In this document: positions 40,141 to 48,074 of the stretch, in pieces
Numbering within the stretch: position 1 is the first letter of the stretch
How the letters are laid out: the number at the start of each line of letters is the position of its first letter
Assembly: GCF_003116095.1 (NCBI RefSeq)
Contig: NZ_LGRA01000021.1
Coordinates: 62,001-126,000, forward strand
Reading direction: 5' to 3'
Length of the DNA stretch: 64,000 nucleotides
Source of the DNA: Azospirillum sp. TSO35-2
Lineage (GTDB): Bacteria; Pseudomonadota; Alphaproteobacteria; Azospirillales; Azospirillaceae
The notes under the pieces: model-generated
The model's input: only the letters and a program-made list of their open reading frames with translations
Told to the model about the DNA's origin: nothing
Databases searched by the model: none
Program-made: the position numbers and the translations under genes

Positions 40141-41037
40141 ATGGCTGATGCAAGCTTGGACCAGACGGGCATGGCCCGGCCGCGCCCGGAGCGGAGCGAG
40201 GCGGACGCCCGGACGGCGGAGGCCGCAAACGCGACGGCCAAGGCGATGGACGGCATCCGCCTGGGCACGCTGGAGGTCCGGCTGGCCGAAACCGCCGCCG
40301 AGATCGACTGGGCGCAGGCCCTGCGCTACCGCGTCTTCTATGACGAGATGGCGGCGATCCCTTCGGCCGCGATGCAGGCGCAGCAGCGCGATTTCGACGA
40401 TTTCGACGGGGTGTGCGACCATCTGCTGGTCATCGACCACGCCCGCGGCAACGGCCCCGACATGGTGGTCGGCACCTATCGCCTGATCCGTCGCCCCGCC
40501 GCGGCGAAGACCGGGCGTTTCTATTCCAGCGACGAGTACGACATCCGCCCGCTGCTCGACTACCCCGGCGAGATCCTGGAGCTGGGGCGGTCCTGCGTCG
40601 ACGCCGGCTACCGCTCGCGCGGCAGCATGCAACTGCTGTGGCAGGGCATCGCCGCCTATGTCTTCCAGCATGACATCGCCCTGATGTTCGGCTGCGCCAG
40701 CCTGCCCGGCACCGATCCCGGCGCGCTGGCCGAACCGCTGTCCTACCTGCACCATCACCATCTGGCCCCGCCGGAGCTGCGGGCGACGGCGCTGCCCGAG
40801 CGCTACGTCTCGCTCGACCTGATGCCGAAGGACCGGATCGACCCGCGGCGCGCGCTGAACGTGCTGCCGCCGCTGATCAAGGGCTATCTGCGGCTGGGCG
40901 GCTTCATCGGCGACGGCGCGGTGATCGACCACCAGTTCAACACCACCGACGTCTGCATCGTGGTCAAGACCGACCTGATCACCGACAAGTATTTCAAGCA
41001 TTACGAACGTCGCAGCCGCGACGGCCAAGCCGGCTGA
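40141..41037 (+). CDS. olsB: Ornithine lipid acyltransferase OlsB (N-acyltransferase)
   Basis: 298 residues matching the OlsB/GNAT-like family that makes lyso-ornithine lipid by N-acylating ornithine with 3-hydroxyacyl-ACP. Recognisable are ALRYRVFYDEMAA, VVGTYRLIRRP, ILELGRSCVDAGYRSRG and the C-terminal DVCIVVKTDLITDKYFKHYERR. Start may be ATG 40141 or 40102 (13 residues longer). The next gene, 7 bp on, is the OlsA-type acyltransferase, which strengthens the call. These phosphorus-free lipids often replace phospholipids in phosphate starvation; no Pho box is seen here. Confidence 0.9.
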   Translation: MADASLDQTGMARPRPERSEADARTAEAANATAKAMDGIRLGTLEVRLAETAAEIDWAQALRYRVFYDEMAAIPSAAMQAQQRDFDDFDGVCDHLLVIDHARGNGPDMVVGTYRLIRRPAAAKTGRFYSSDEYDIRPLLDYPGEILELGRSCVDAGYRSRGSMQLLWQGIAAYVFQHDIALMFGCASLPGTDPGALAEPLSYLHHHHLAPPELRATALPERYVSLDLMPKDRIDPRRALNVLPPLIKGYLRLGGFIGDGAVIDHQFNTTDVCIVVKTDLITDKYFKHYERRSRDGQAG

Positions 41038-41044
41038 GGCGGTG

Positions 41045-41944
41045 ATGACCCGTACCGCGCGCGCCCTGGGGTCCTCCCCCCGCGGGGCTCTGCGTCTGAC
41101 GCTGTATCTGCTGTGGACGGTGATCCTGATCCCGGTGCAGGCGCTGGCGGTCGCGCGGGGCTGGCGGCTGAACCGCGGCCTGCCGGTCTTCTATCACCGC
41201 GTCTGCACCCGTCTGATGGGGCTGGACGTGGTGGTGCGCGGCGACCGGGCGGCCGACGGTCCGGTGATGTTCGTGTCCAACCATTCCTCCTACCTCGACA
41301 TCACCGTGCTGGGGTCGCTGATCCCCGGTTCCTTCGTCGCCAAGACCGAAGTCGGGAGCTGGCCCTTCTTCGGCCTGCTCGCCAAGCTGCAGCGCACGGT
41401 GTTCGTCGAACGCAAGGCGCGCTCGACCGTCGGGCAGCAGCGCGACGATCTGGGCGGTCGCCTGGAGTCCGGCGACAGCCTGATCCTGTTCCCGGAGGGC
41501 ACCTCCAGCGACGGCAACCGCACCCTGCCCTTCAAGACGGCGCTGTTCGCCGTCGCCTCGCGCCGGATCGACGGCCGTCCGCTGACGGTGCAGCCGGTCA
41601 GCATCACGCCGACCCGGCTGGACGGCATCCCGATGGGTTTCGCCTTCCGCCCCTTCTACGCCTGGTACGGCGACATGGACCTGGTGCCGCACCTGTGGCA
41701 GGCCTTCCGTCTCGGCGGCATGACGGTGGAGGTGGAGTTCCACCCGCCGGTGACCATCGACGGCTTTTCCAGCCGCAAGGCCCTGGCCGACCATTGCCAC
41801 CGCGTGATCACCCAGGGCGTGGCCCGCGCGGTTTCCGGCCGTCCCGACGCTCCGCGCCCGACCGACGCCTCCCTCGCCACCACCGAGACCACGCCCTCTC
41901 CCGCCGCTCCCACGATCAGCGATGCGGCGCACGGGAGTGCTTGA
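41045..41944 (+). CDS. olsA: 1-acyl-glycerol-3-phosphate / lyso-ornithine lipid O-acyltransferase (OlsA/PlsC)
   Basis: 299 residues with an N-terminal membrane helix (LTLYLLWTVILIPVQALAVA) and the PlsC domain: the catalytic HX4D motif HSSYLD in VSNHSSYLDI, then FVERKAR and FPEGTSSDGNR. Coupled to olsB, so probably the second step of ornithine lipid synthesis (O-acylation), though PlsC-type activity on lysophosphatidate is also possible. A Thr/Ala/Pro-rich C-terminal tail of about 40 residues is not conserved. A GTG one codon earlier is an alternative start. Confidence 0.9.
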   Translation: MTRTARALGSSPRGALRLTLYLLWTVILIPVQALAVARGWRLNRGLPVFYHRVCTRLMGLDVVVRGDRAADGPVMFVSNHSSYLDITVLGSLIPGSFVAKTEVGSWPFFGLLAKLQRTVFVERKARSTVGQQRDDLGGRLESGDSLILFPEGTSSDGNRTLPFKTALFAVASRRIDGRPLTVQPVSITPTRLDGIPMGFAFRPFYAWYGDMDLVPHLWQAFRLGGMTVEVEFHPPVTIDGFSSRKALADHCHRVITQGVARAVSGRPDAPRPTDASLATTETTPSPAAPTISDAAHGSA

Positions 41945-41979
41945 ATCCGCTGCCGCGGTCGCCTATAAACAGCGGGCGC

Positions 41980-42053
41980 GCGGGTGTAGCTCAATGGTAG
42001 AGCAGAAGCTTCCCAAGCTTACGACGAGGGTTCGATTCCCTTCACCCGCTCCA
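41980..42053 (+). tRNA. tRNA-Gly (anticodon CCC)
   Basis: 74-nt cloverleaf with the CCA encoded. Acceptor stem GCGGGTG/CACCCGC, D arm GCTCAATGGTAGAGC, anticodon loop TTCCCAA with CCC at 42012-42014, T arm GAGGGTTCGATTCCCTT, discriminator T. It closely follows the E. coli glyU pattern. It decodes GGG. A CCAACC/GGTTGG hairpin (42051-42072) follows immediately. Confidence 0.97.
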
Positions 42054-42272
42054 ACCGCACCGCTTTGGTTGGCGCTCGCACACTCCCCGTTTTAAAATCT
42101 GGTCCCTAAAACCTAAAAGTCTGGTCGGTGACGTCCGATCGATGAGCGGTTTGCCGTGATCGTGCAAACGGGCGCTCTCTTTTGCGTTTCGGGTTCGCCG
42201 TGCGCGCCGTTGCCGGAAAGGTGGAGGGCCGTAGGCTTGCTGGGTTCCACCCCCAGCCGCGAGGGAAACGCC

Positions 42273-42524
42273 GTGCCCCCGATCGAACGAGCCCGCCGGT
42301 TGAGCCGGTCCCTGCAAGCCCGCTTCCGCATCGACCTGTTCTCCGCTCTCGTGGAACGGGATTTCGAACGGCGCTTGGCCGAAGCCATCCTCGACGCGGA
42401 GCGCGACGCTTACCGGCGGGGTCGGGATGCCGCGCTGGCGGGGTCGGACGGTGATGCTGCCGTCACTTGCCCAGGCGGGAGCGCTGACCGGGTGTGGCTG
42501 GCTGGGCGCTCCACGGCCATGTGA
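42273..42524 (+). CDS. Small hypothetical protein (83 aa)
   Basis: Probable gene with a GTG start preceded by GAGGGAAA. The product has a basic and acidic amphipathic region (IERARRLSRSLQARFRIDLFSALVERDFERRLAEAILDAERDAYRRGRDAALAG), likely one or two helices or a short coiled coil. A longer in-frame ATG at 42156 would add 39 non-conserved-looking residues. Its last 62 bp overlap the convergent small zinc-binding ORF. No family recognised. Confidence 0.5.
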   Translation: MPPIERARRLSRSLQARFRIDLFSALVERDFERRLAEAILDAERDAYRRGRDAALAGSDGDAAVTCPGGSADRVWLAGRSTAM

Positions 42525-42714
42525 GGCCGGCGCGTTCGGCACAGCCGTAATGCCAGGGGTTCTGGTCGCCGTGGCCCGCCCAATGCGCCTCGCCGGTTCG
42601 GATCGCCCGGCCGCAGGACCGGCACAGCGGCACGTTGCGCCCCGGCTGTCCGCCGGTGGTGCATGGCGCGCCGGCCCAGGCCAGCGAGGCGGGATGTCGT
42701 CCGTACAGCGTCAT
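42463..42714 (-). CDS. Small hypothetical protein with a CxxC...HxxC zinc-binding pattern (83 aa)
   Basis: ATG at 42714 with AAGGGGG about 7 nt upstream. Contains PLCRSCGRAIRTGEAHWAGH followed by WHYGCAERAG, i.e. CxxC-x9-H...HxxC-like spacing that could bind one zinc as a small ribbon. Function unknown. Converges on and overlaps the 3' end of the 42273-42524 gene. Confidence 0.5.
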   Translation of the reverse strand: MTLYGRHPASLAWAGAPCTTGGQPGRNVPLCRSCGRAIRTGEAHWAGHGDQNPWHYGCAERAGLTWPWSAQPATPGQRSRLGK

Positions 42715-43080
42715 CGATGGCCCCCTTATCGCTGTTCCCCCATTCCGATCCGGTCCCGGCATAGGTGGCAGGACCAAGGCGAGCGGAGCATGCCGTCCTT
42801 GGCCGCCGCTGCCAACGGCACGGAAGGACAGGTCCAACCTGATCGGTCGGCGGCGGCTCCGCACCGGTTCAGACGATGGGGCCGCCCAGGGAAGGCGCAA
42901 TATTCGCCACCGGACTCTCCCGCGAACACATGGTCGGTCGGGTGAACAGTCGAGGTCACCCGAGCGGTCATCTTTTCGTCCGCTTCCGGTCACACCCCTG
43001 TTCATACCCAGTTAACCATCAGGACCTAGCGTGCGACGCCTTCGCTGCGGTGCAGCGTGTTCTTCACGCGAAGGCGTTCC
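42715..43080. other. Intergenic region before the YgjV-like gene
   Basis: 366 bp with no convincing ORF. It holds a ribosome-site-occluding hairpin at its right end (43036-43077), listed separately, and a TTAACCAT CtrA half-site near 43014; nothing else recognised. Confidence 0.4.
43036..43077 (+). promoter_or_regulatory. Hairpin covering the ribosome binding site of the YgjV-like gene
   Basis: Perfect 10-bp stem ACGCCTTCGC (43036-43045) with GCGAAGGCGT (43068-43077) and a 22-nt loop. The right arm contains the GAAGG ribosome binding sequence and ends 3 nt before the ATG at 43081, so the folded RNA should limit translation. Confidence 0.5.
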
Positions 43081-43638
43081 ATGACGGTCTTTCTGCTGGA
43101 TTATCTTCCGACCCTCTCCGCCATCTCCCTGATCACGGCGACCGGCTGTGCCGGTCTGGTGGCCGGAACCCTGTCGACCCTGCTCGGCGACCGGCGGGCG
43201 ATCCTGGCGGCACAGGCGACGGCGTCCTCGCTGTTCCTCGTCCATTTCCTGTGCCTGGGCGCCCGGACCGGCACGCTGATGTGCCTGCTGGGGCTGGTGC
43301 AGATGGCCGTACGCTGCCGGACCCGACCGTCGCGCGGGCTCGAGCTGCTCTATGGCCTGACGGTGCCGGCCGCCCTGGCGGTCGCGGCGCTGACTTGGCA
43401 GGGGCCGCTGTCGGCGCTGTCGGCCGCCGGTTTCCTGCTGGCCACGCTCGGCCGCTGGCAGGGCGCGGTCGGGCCGATGCGGCTGTTCTTCGTGGCGGCG
43501 ACGCTGGTCGGCGCCGGTCACAACGCGCTCGCCGGATCGGCCTTCGGGCTGGCGTCCGACGCGATGGCGCTCACCGGCCATGGCTGGAGCCTGTGGCGCG
43601 CCGGTGTTGGCCGTGGCGCCGCCACGGCCACGGCGTGA
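43081..43638 (+). CDS. YgjV-family inner membrane protein
   Basis: 185 residues with about six hydrophobic helices. It matches the Imp-YgjV pattern (LLGDRRAILAAQATASSLFLVHFLCLGARTGTLMCLLGLVQMAVR; GRWQ...PMRLFFVAATLVGAGHNALAGS). Function of the family is unknown. The ATG at 43081 was chosen over 43057 because a GAAGG site precedes it; that site is inside a stable hairpin. Confidence 0.8.
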   Translation: MTVFLLDYLPTLSAISLITATGCAGLVAGTLSTLLGDRRAILAAQATASSLFLVHFLCLGARTGTLMCLLGLVQMAVRCRTRPSRGLELLYGLTVPAALAVAALTWQGPLSALSAAGFLLATLGRWQGAVGPMRLFFVAATLVGAGHNALAGSAFGLASDAMALTGHGWSLWRAGVGRGAATATA

Positions 43639-43772
43639 GCTGGTCACGGGGGCGGATGGACGCGGATGGATGGTGAGTGGCCCGCTCCGAATGGTCATGA
43701 CCCCCGGTGGGAACATTCGGCCCGGCGGCCGGGTTGTGCCAGCGACGGGGATGCACCGGAGGACCTGCCACC

Positions 43773-44216
43773 ATGGAAAAAGCCGAGATCGTCGATACGC
43801 TCAACGACCTGATCCGCATCGTCGAAGACAGTCACGAGGGCTATCGCCAGGCGGCCGAGAGCGCCGAGGACGAGGATCTGAAGGCGCTGTTCAACGACCT
43901 CGCCGCCCAGCGCGGCGCCATTGTCCGCGAAGTCCAGCGTCTGGTCGCCGAACAGGGCGGTGCGCCCGACATGGGCGGCACGATGATGGGCGGCGCCCAC
44001 CGTTTCTTCCTGGAGCTGAAATCCGCGGTGCTCGGCCATGACCGGGCCGCCATCATCACCGAGGTCGAGCGCGGGGAAACCGAATGCCTGCGCCGCTATG
44101 ACGAAGCGATGGCCAAGGAGCTTCCCCTGCCGATCACCGCGGTGATCGCCCAGCATCTCGACCGCATCCGGGTCGACCGTGACCGCATGGCGGCCTTGCG
44201 CGACGTGGTGGCATGA
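43773..44216 (+). CDS. PA2169-family four-helix-bundle protein (DUF2383)
   Basis: 147 residues, almost entirely helical. Typical family sequence: VDTLNDLIRIVEDSHEGYRQAAESAEDEDLKALFNDLAAQRG and the second half GHDRAAIITEVERGETECLRRYDEAM. The fold resembles ferritin-like four-helix bundles; function unknown, often stress-linked. A clear CCGGAGGA site precedes the ATG at 43773. Confidence 0.88.
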   Translation: MEKAEIVDTLNDLIRIVEDSHEGYRQAAESAEDEDLKALFNDLAAQRGAIVREVQRLVAEQGGAPDMGGTMMGGAHRFFLELKSAVLGHDRAAIITEVERGETECLRRYDEAMAKELPLPITAVIAQHLDRIRVDRDRMAALRDVVA

Positions 44217-44310
44217 TGGTGCGTCGCAGCATTGCGGGGGGTCCAACCAGGGCGTAGGCTTTCGTTGGTGGTCTTAACCACCGCTCCACCGTTCACCTGG
44301 ACATGGATTG

Positions 44311-44532
44311 ATGAACAGCAACAAATCGACCAATGATCTGGTCACCGAGGGCGCCTTCGCCCTGTACCGGGCGGAAAACGCCCACCGCGTGGCCGAGTTC
44401 AAGAAGTCCGACAACGCCGAAGCGGCCATCGCCGCCGATTTCGACGCCTATCGCAGCCGCTATCTGCGGAAGTTCAAGGACTTCATCGACAGCCTGTCCG
44501 AACAGGGCCTGACCGTCACCCGCGCGGCGTGA
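44311..44532 (+). CDS. Small hypothetical protein (73 aa)
   Basis: 73 residues, charged and probably helical (EGAFALYRAENAHRVAEFKKSDNAEAAIAADFDAYRSRYLRKFKDFID). Not recognised. ATG at 44311; codon use typical. Its 3' end overlaps the convergent DUF1289 gene by 17 bp. Confidence 0.6.
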   Translation: MNSNKSTNDLVTEGAFALYRAENAHRVAEFKKSDNAEAAIAADFDAYRSRYLRKFKDFIDSLSEQGLTVTRAA

Positions 44533-44788
44533 GACCGCCGGGCAGCCGGCCCGGCAGCCCCGTCGTCTCCGGCAGCCCCGCACCCGACACCCTGCCCTCT
44601 GCCGCCGTACGGCGCCGGCCCGCTGCGGCCAGCGCTGCACGGCGGCCGGCGGGGTCCAGACCACGCCACGCCGTGATGTCCTCCAGCGTGCGATAGCAAC
44701 CGACACAGATTCCATCGGCGTCCAGCGTGCACAGCCGGACGCAGGGTGATGGAACGGGCTCCGGATCGGGATCGCGGCACAGGGGCAT
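44516..44788 (-). CDS. DUF1289 domain protein
   Basis: About 90 residues. DUF1289 core visible: PSPCVRLCTLDADGICVGCYRTLEDITAWRGLDPAGRRAAL, with four Cys positioned to bind metal. Function unknown; such proteins are small and common in proteobacteria. A GTG/ATG further upstream (44842) is possible. It diverges from the acidic zinc-ribbon protein gene. Confidence 0.85.
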   Translation of the reverse strand: MPLCRDPDPEPVPSPCVRLCTLDADGICVGCYRTLEDITAWRGLDPAGRRAALAAAGRRRTAAEGRVSGAGLPETTGLPGRLPGGLTPRG

Positions 44789-44891
44789 GCCCGGACTGTG
44801 CCAAGCCGGCGGAGCCGCGGCAAGCGTCCAGGCTCGGAACAAGCGCCCGAAACGGATGGGAAAGCCGCGGGCGCGCCGCTATACTGCGGGC

Positions 44892-46643
44892 ATGGCCCGC
44901 ATGCTGTTCCTTCGTGACATCGACGCCGACGTGCAATTGCGCTGCCGCGCCTGCGGGCATGGCGGCGTCCTGCCCCGTGCCATGCTGGAACGGCGGTTCG
45001 GCCCCAATTACCCGGTGCTGTCGATCGCGCCGCACTATCGCTGTTCGCGCTGCGATTCCCGCGACATCGAAAGCCGCCCGATCCTGGTCGAGCCGCCGGC
45101 CGCCGCCAACGAGGAGCCGTCCTTCGACGCCCCGCTGGCGGCGTTGCAGGGGCTGCTCGCCTCGTTCCGCGGCACCGGCCGGGAAGAGGATGAGCCGGAA
45201 CCCCCGCCGCCCGCCCGCCGTGCCGACCCCTCTCCGCCGGTCGCTCTTCAACCGGCTTCGCCGGCGCGTCCACAACCGGCTCCGCCGGCTCGGCCGAAGC
45301 CGGTCCCGCCGACCAAGCCCTTGGCCGAACTGGTGGCCGACGGACCGCCCGACGACGATGCCGACCCGCTGTGGGAACCGGTGTCGCTGGCCGACATGGC
45401 CGCCCGGCTGGGCAACGCCGAGCCGCCGGCCGACGACGACGCGGCCGAGGAACTGGACGACGGCTGGGACGACAGCGGGAGCGCCGACTCTGGCAAGGCC
45501 GGCATCGCAAAGCGTGATCAGGCGCCGGCCGACGACGACGCGGAGGACGACGGTGCGGACGAAACGCTGACGGCGCTGCATCGCCTGTTGGCGCAGACCG
45601 GTTGGAACGACGACCCGCCGGAACAGGGACGCGTTGCCGGAAGGCGGCGGTCCGACGACGACTTTGACAACGCGCCGGACGATGGCTGGGGCGAGCCCGA
45701 CCGGCGCGGCAGCCGCGCCGCGGCCTTCGACATTGAGGACCGGGGCGACGACGACCAGGACGAGGGCGATGAAGGCGCGCCCGCCGTCTTCTCGCACAAG
45801 GCGCTGGTGCGCGACGATTTCGAGGACGAGCCGGAAACCGGGGAGACCGGTGACGAATCCGAAGACTGGTCGGCCGAACGGTGGAACGCGGAGGATGAAC
45901 CGTCGGACGACGACATCCTGTCCTTCGCGATCCGCGACCCGGAGAAGCCCACGCCGCGGCCGGCCCGATCCGAAGCGTCCGCCAAGTCACCGTCCAAACC
46001 GTTGCCGCCCCAACCGGCTACGGAACCGCTCGATTTCGACCAGCACCGGGCGGAACGGCGCGCGCAGCGCCCGCCCCCGCCGGCGGATGACGAGGATGGG
46101 TTTGACCGGACGTTGGCGGCGTTGCGGTCGATGATCGAGGACGCGGCGAGCGAACCGCTGGCCCCGACCGCCGGCGGCAAGCCGCGCGCCGCCGACCGCC
46201 GCCCTGCCCCGGCCGCCGACGACAGTGCGATGGACGACAGTGCGATGGACGACGGCGAGCCGGATTCCGATCCGGCCGCGCAATCCTGGGCGGGACCGAC
46301 GGATGATCGGCCCCATGACCCGCCCGATGATCGGATGGACGATCACGACCGGCCGGCGTCGGGCCGCCGCTCCGCCCAGGAGCGCGAGATCGAAGAGGCG
46401 ATGAAGGCCCTGCGCACTCTGGTCGAGGAGGACTCCCCGGCGGAGCCGCCCTTGCCGAAACCGCGCGCCGGCAAAGCCCGCCCGCCCGAGCCGCTGCCCG
46501 AACGTCGGGCGCCCGAGGCGGATGCCCCACCGGACGATGCCAAACCGGGAAAGCCGGCGGCCGGGCACGAGCCGACGCCGCTCAGCAAGACCATTGCCGC
46601 GCTGCGCGGCATGCTGGAACTGGACGGCCGCCGCAAGCGCTGA
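44892..46643 (+). CDS. Large acidic disordered protein with N-terminal zinc ribbon and five short helical motifs
   Basis: 583 residues, no family recognised. An N-terminal module (1-70) with CRACGHGG and CSRCDSRD could form a zinc ribbon. The remainder is Asp/Glu/Pro/Arg-rich and probably disordered, with a DDSAM duplication at 443-453. Within it a short hydrophobic motif recurs five times: PLAALQGLLA (81-90), TLTALHRLLA (225-234), TLAALRSMIE (407-416), AMKALRTLVE (503-512) and TIAALRGMLE (567-576). Pattern: x-[LIM]-x-A-L-x-x-[LM]-[LVI]-x. These look like repeated docking helices on an intrinsically disordered scaffold. Start ATG 44892 (MARMLFLRD). Antisense ORFs over it are judged artefacts. 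Confidence 0.8.
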   Translation: MARMLFLRDIDADVQLRCRACGHGGVLPRAMLERRFGPNYPVLSIAPHYRCSRCDSRDIESRPILVEPPAAANEEPSFDAPLAALQGLLASFRGTGREEDEPEPPPPARRADPSPPVALQPASPARPQPAPPARPKPVPPTKPLAELVADGPPDDDADPLWEPVSLADMAARLGNAEPPADDDAAEELDDGWDDSGSADSGKAGIAKRDQAPADDDAEDDGADETLTALHRLLAQTGWNDDPPEQGRVAGRRRSDDDFDNAPDDGWGEPDRRGSRAAAFDIEDRGDDDQDEGDEGAPAVFSHKALVRDDFEDEPETGETGDESEDWSAERWNAEDEPSDDDILSFAIRDPEKPTPRPARSEASAKSPSKPLPPQPATEPLDFDQHRAERRAQRPPPPADDEDGFDRTLAALRSMIEDAASEPLAPTAGGKPRAADRRPAPAADDSAMDDSAMDDGEPDSDPAAQSWAGPTDDRPHDPPDDRMDDHDRPASGRRSAQEREIEEAMKALRTLVEEDSPAEPPLPKPRAGKARPPEPLPERRAPEADAPPDDAKPGKPAAGHEPTPLSKTIAALRGMLELDGRRKR

Positions 46644-46689
46644 CCGGGACGGGAGTTCGCCCCGGTTGGACGTGGTCGGCGGACGGCGC

Positions 46690-48051
46690 TCAGCCGTTGT
46701 CGGCCAGCACCGATCCGGCGAGATAGAGCGAGCCACAGATCAGCACGCGGGCCGGGCCGGGCCGGTGGGCGACCAGATCGGCCAGGGCGGCGTCGACCGT
46801 GTCGGCCGCCGCGCTGTCGCGGATGCCGCAGATCCGGCCGGTTTCCGACGATTCCTCGGCGGTGAAGCTGGCCTCCTCGCCGGGAATCGCCACCGCGCGC
46901 AGGGCGTGGGTGAATGGGGCGATCGGGCCGAGGAACTCGTACGGGTCCTTGCTCGACAGCATGCCGTAGATCAGCAGCAGCGGCAGCGCGCGGCCATCAC
47001 CGCCGCCGCCGGACCGCTCCTGCGACCAGTCGACCGCCTGACGGGCCAGCGCTTCACCCGCGCTGTCGTTGTGGCCACCGTCCAGCCACAGCTCCCAGCC
47101 CGGCGGCAGCCGGTCGGCCAGCGGGCCGCGCGTCAGGCGTTGCAGCCGCGCCGGCCACTCGACGGCGGTCAGGCCGCGGCGCACGGCGTCGTTGTCGACC
47201 GTCAGCGGCAGATGGTCGAGGCAGGCGATCGCCACCCCGGCGTTGGTGATCTGGTGCGCGCCGGCAAGGCCCGGCATCGGCAGGTCGAGGCGTCGCGTCG
47301 CGCTTTCGAAGCGGAATCCACCGGCTTGCGGCGTGACCGACCAGGGCTGGATCGGCGCGGCGATGGCGGTGGCGCGCAGGGTCAGCGCCCGCAGCGCGTC
47401 GGCCTCGGGCTGCGGCGCCAGCACCACCGGCACGCCGGGCTTGAAGATGCCGGCCTTCTCGCTGGCGATCTCCAGCAGGGATTCGCCGAGGAACTGGCGG
47501 TGGTCGTAGGAGATGCGGGTGATCGCCGTCACCGCCGGCCGATCCACCATGTTGGTGGCGTCCAGCCGGCCGCCCAGCCCGGTTTCCAGCAGCACGACGT
47601 CGGCCGGCACGCGGGAGAAGGCGAGGAAGGCGGCGACCGTCGTCACCTCGAAGAAGGTGATCGGGTGGCCGGCGTTGGCAACCTCGCATTCCTCCAGCAG
47701 GGCGGCCAGATGGTCGTCGTCGATCAGCCGGCCGGCCAGCCGGATGCGCTCGTGAAAACGCACCAGATGCGGCGAGGTGTAGACATGGACACGGTACCCC
47801 GCCGCCTCCAGCATCGCGCGCAGGAAGGCGACCGTCGACCCCTTGCCGTTGGTGCCGGCGACATGGACCACCGGCGGCAGCTTGCGCTCCGGATGGTCCA
47901 GCGCCGCCAGCAGCCGCCGCACCCGGTCCAGCGACAGGTCGATGACCTTGGGGTGCAGCCCCTTCAGCCGGTCCAACACCGGGTCGGCCCGGTTCGCGGC
48001 GGAACGGGCTGCTGGCTGGGACGGGGCGGGCGGAGGGGCGGCGTCGATCAT
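46690..48051 (-). CDS. folC: Bifunctional folylpolyglutamate synthase / dihydrofolate synthase
   Basis: 453-residue Mur-ligase-type enzyme adding glutamate to dihydropteroate and to tetrahydrofolates. ATP-binding P-loop HVAGTNGKGST at about 63-73; VYTSPHLVRFHERI and the ELGLGGRLDATN-like segment ETGLGGRLDATNMV are characteristic. The C-terminal domain begins near residue 300. It follows accD by 23 bp in the trpB-trpA-accD-folC series. Confidence 0.95.
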   Translation of the reverse strand: MIDAAPPPAPSQPAARSAANRADPVLDRLKGLHPKVIDLSLDRVRRLLAALDHPERKLPPVVHVAGTNGKGSTVAFLRAMLEAAGYRVHVYTSPHLVRFHERIRLAGRLIDDDHLAALLEECEVANAGHPITFFEVTTVAAFLAFSRVPADVVLLETGLGGRLDATNMVDRPAVTAITRISYDHRQFLGESLLEIASEKAGIFKPGVPVVLAPQPEADALRALTLRATAIAAPIQPWSVTPQAGGFRFESATRRLDLPMPGLAGAHQITNAGVAIACLDHLPLTVDNDAVRRGLTAVEWPARLQRLTRGPLADRLPPGWELWLDGGHNDSAGEALARQAVDWSQERSGGGGDGRALPLLLIYGMLSSKDPYEFLGPIAPFTHALRAVAIPGEEASFTAEESSETGRICGIRDSAAADTVDAALADLVAHRPGPARVLICGSLYLAGSVLADNG

Positions 48052-48074
48052 GGTCGTCTCGAAGGTCGCGAGGG

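Noticed and set aside
41980..42053. tRNA-Gly as an integration site of a mobile island
   Set aside because: No integrase, no repeated 3' tRNA end and no transfer genes follow; the downstream genes look small but native in composition.
45248..46180. Ser-rich antisense frames under the acidic protein
   Set aside because: They are mirror images of the Asp/Glu/Pro-rich coding strand; no start signals or motifs.
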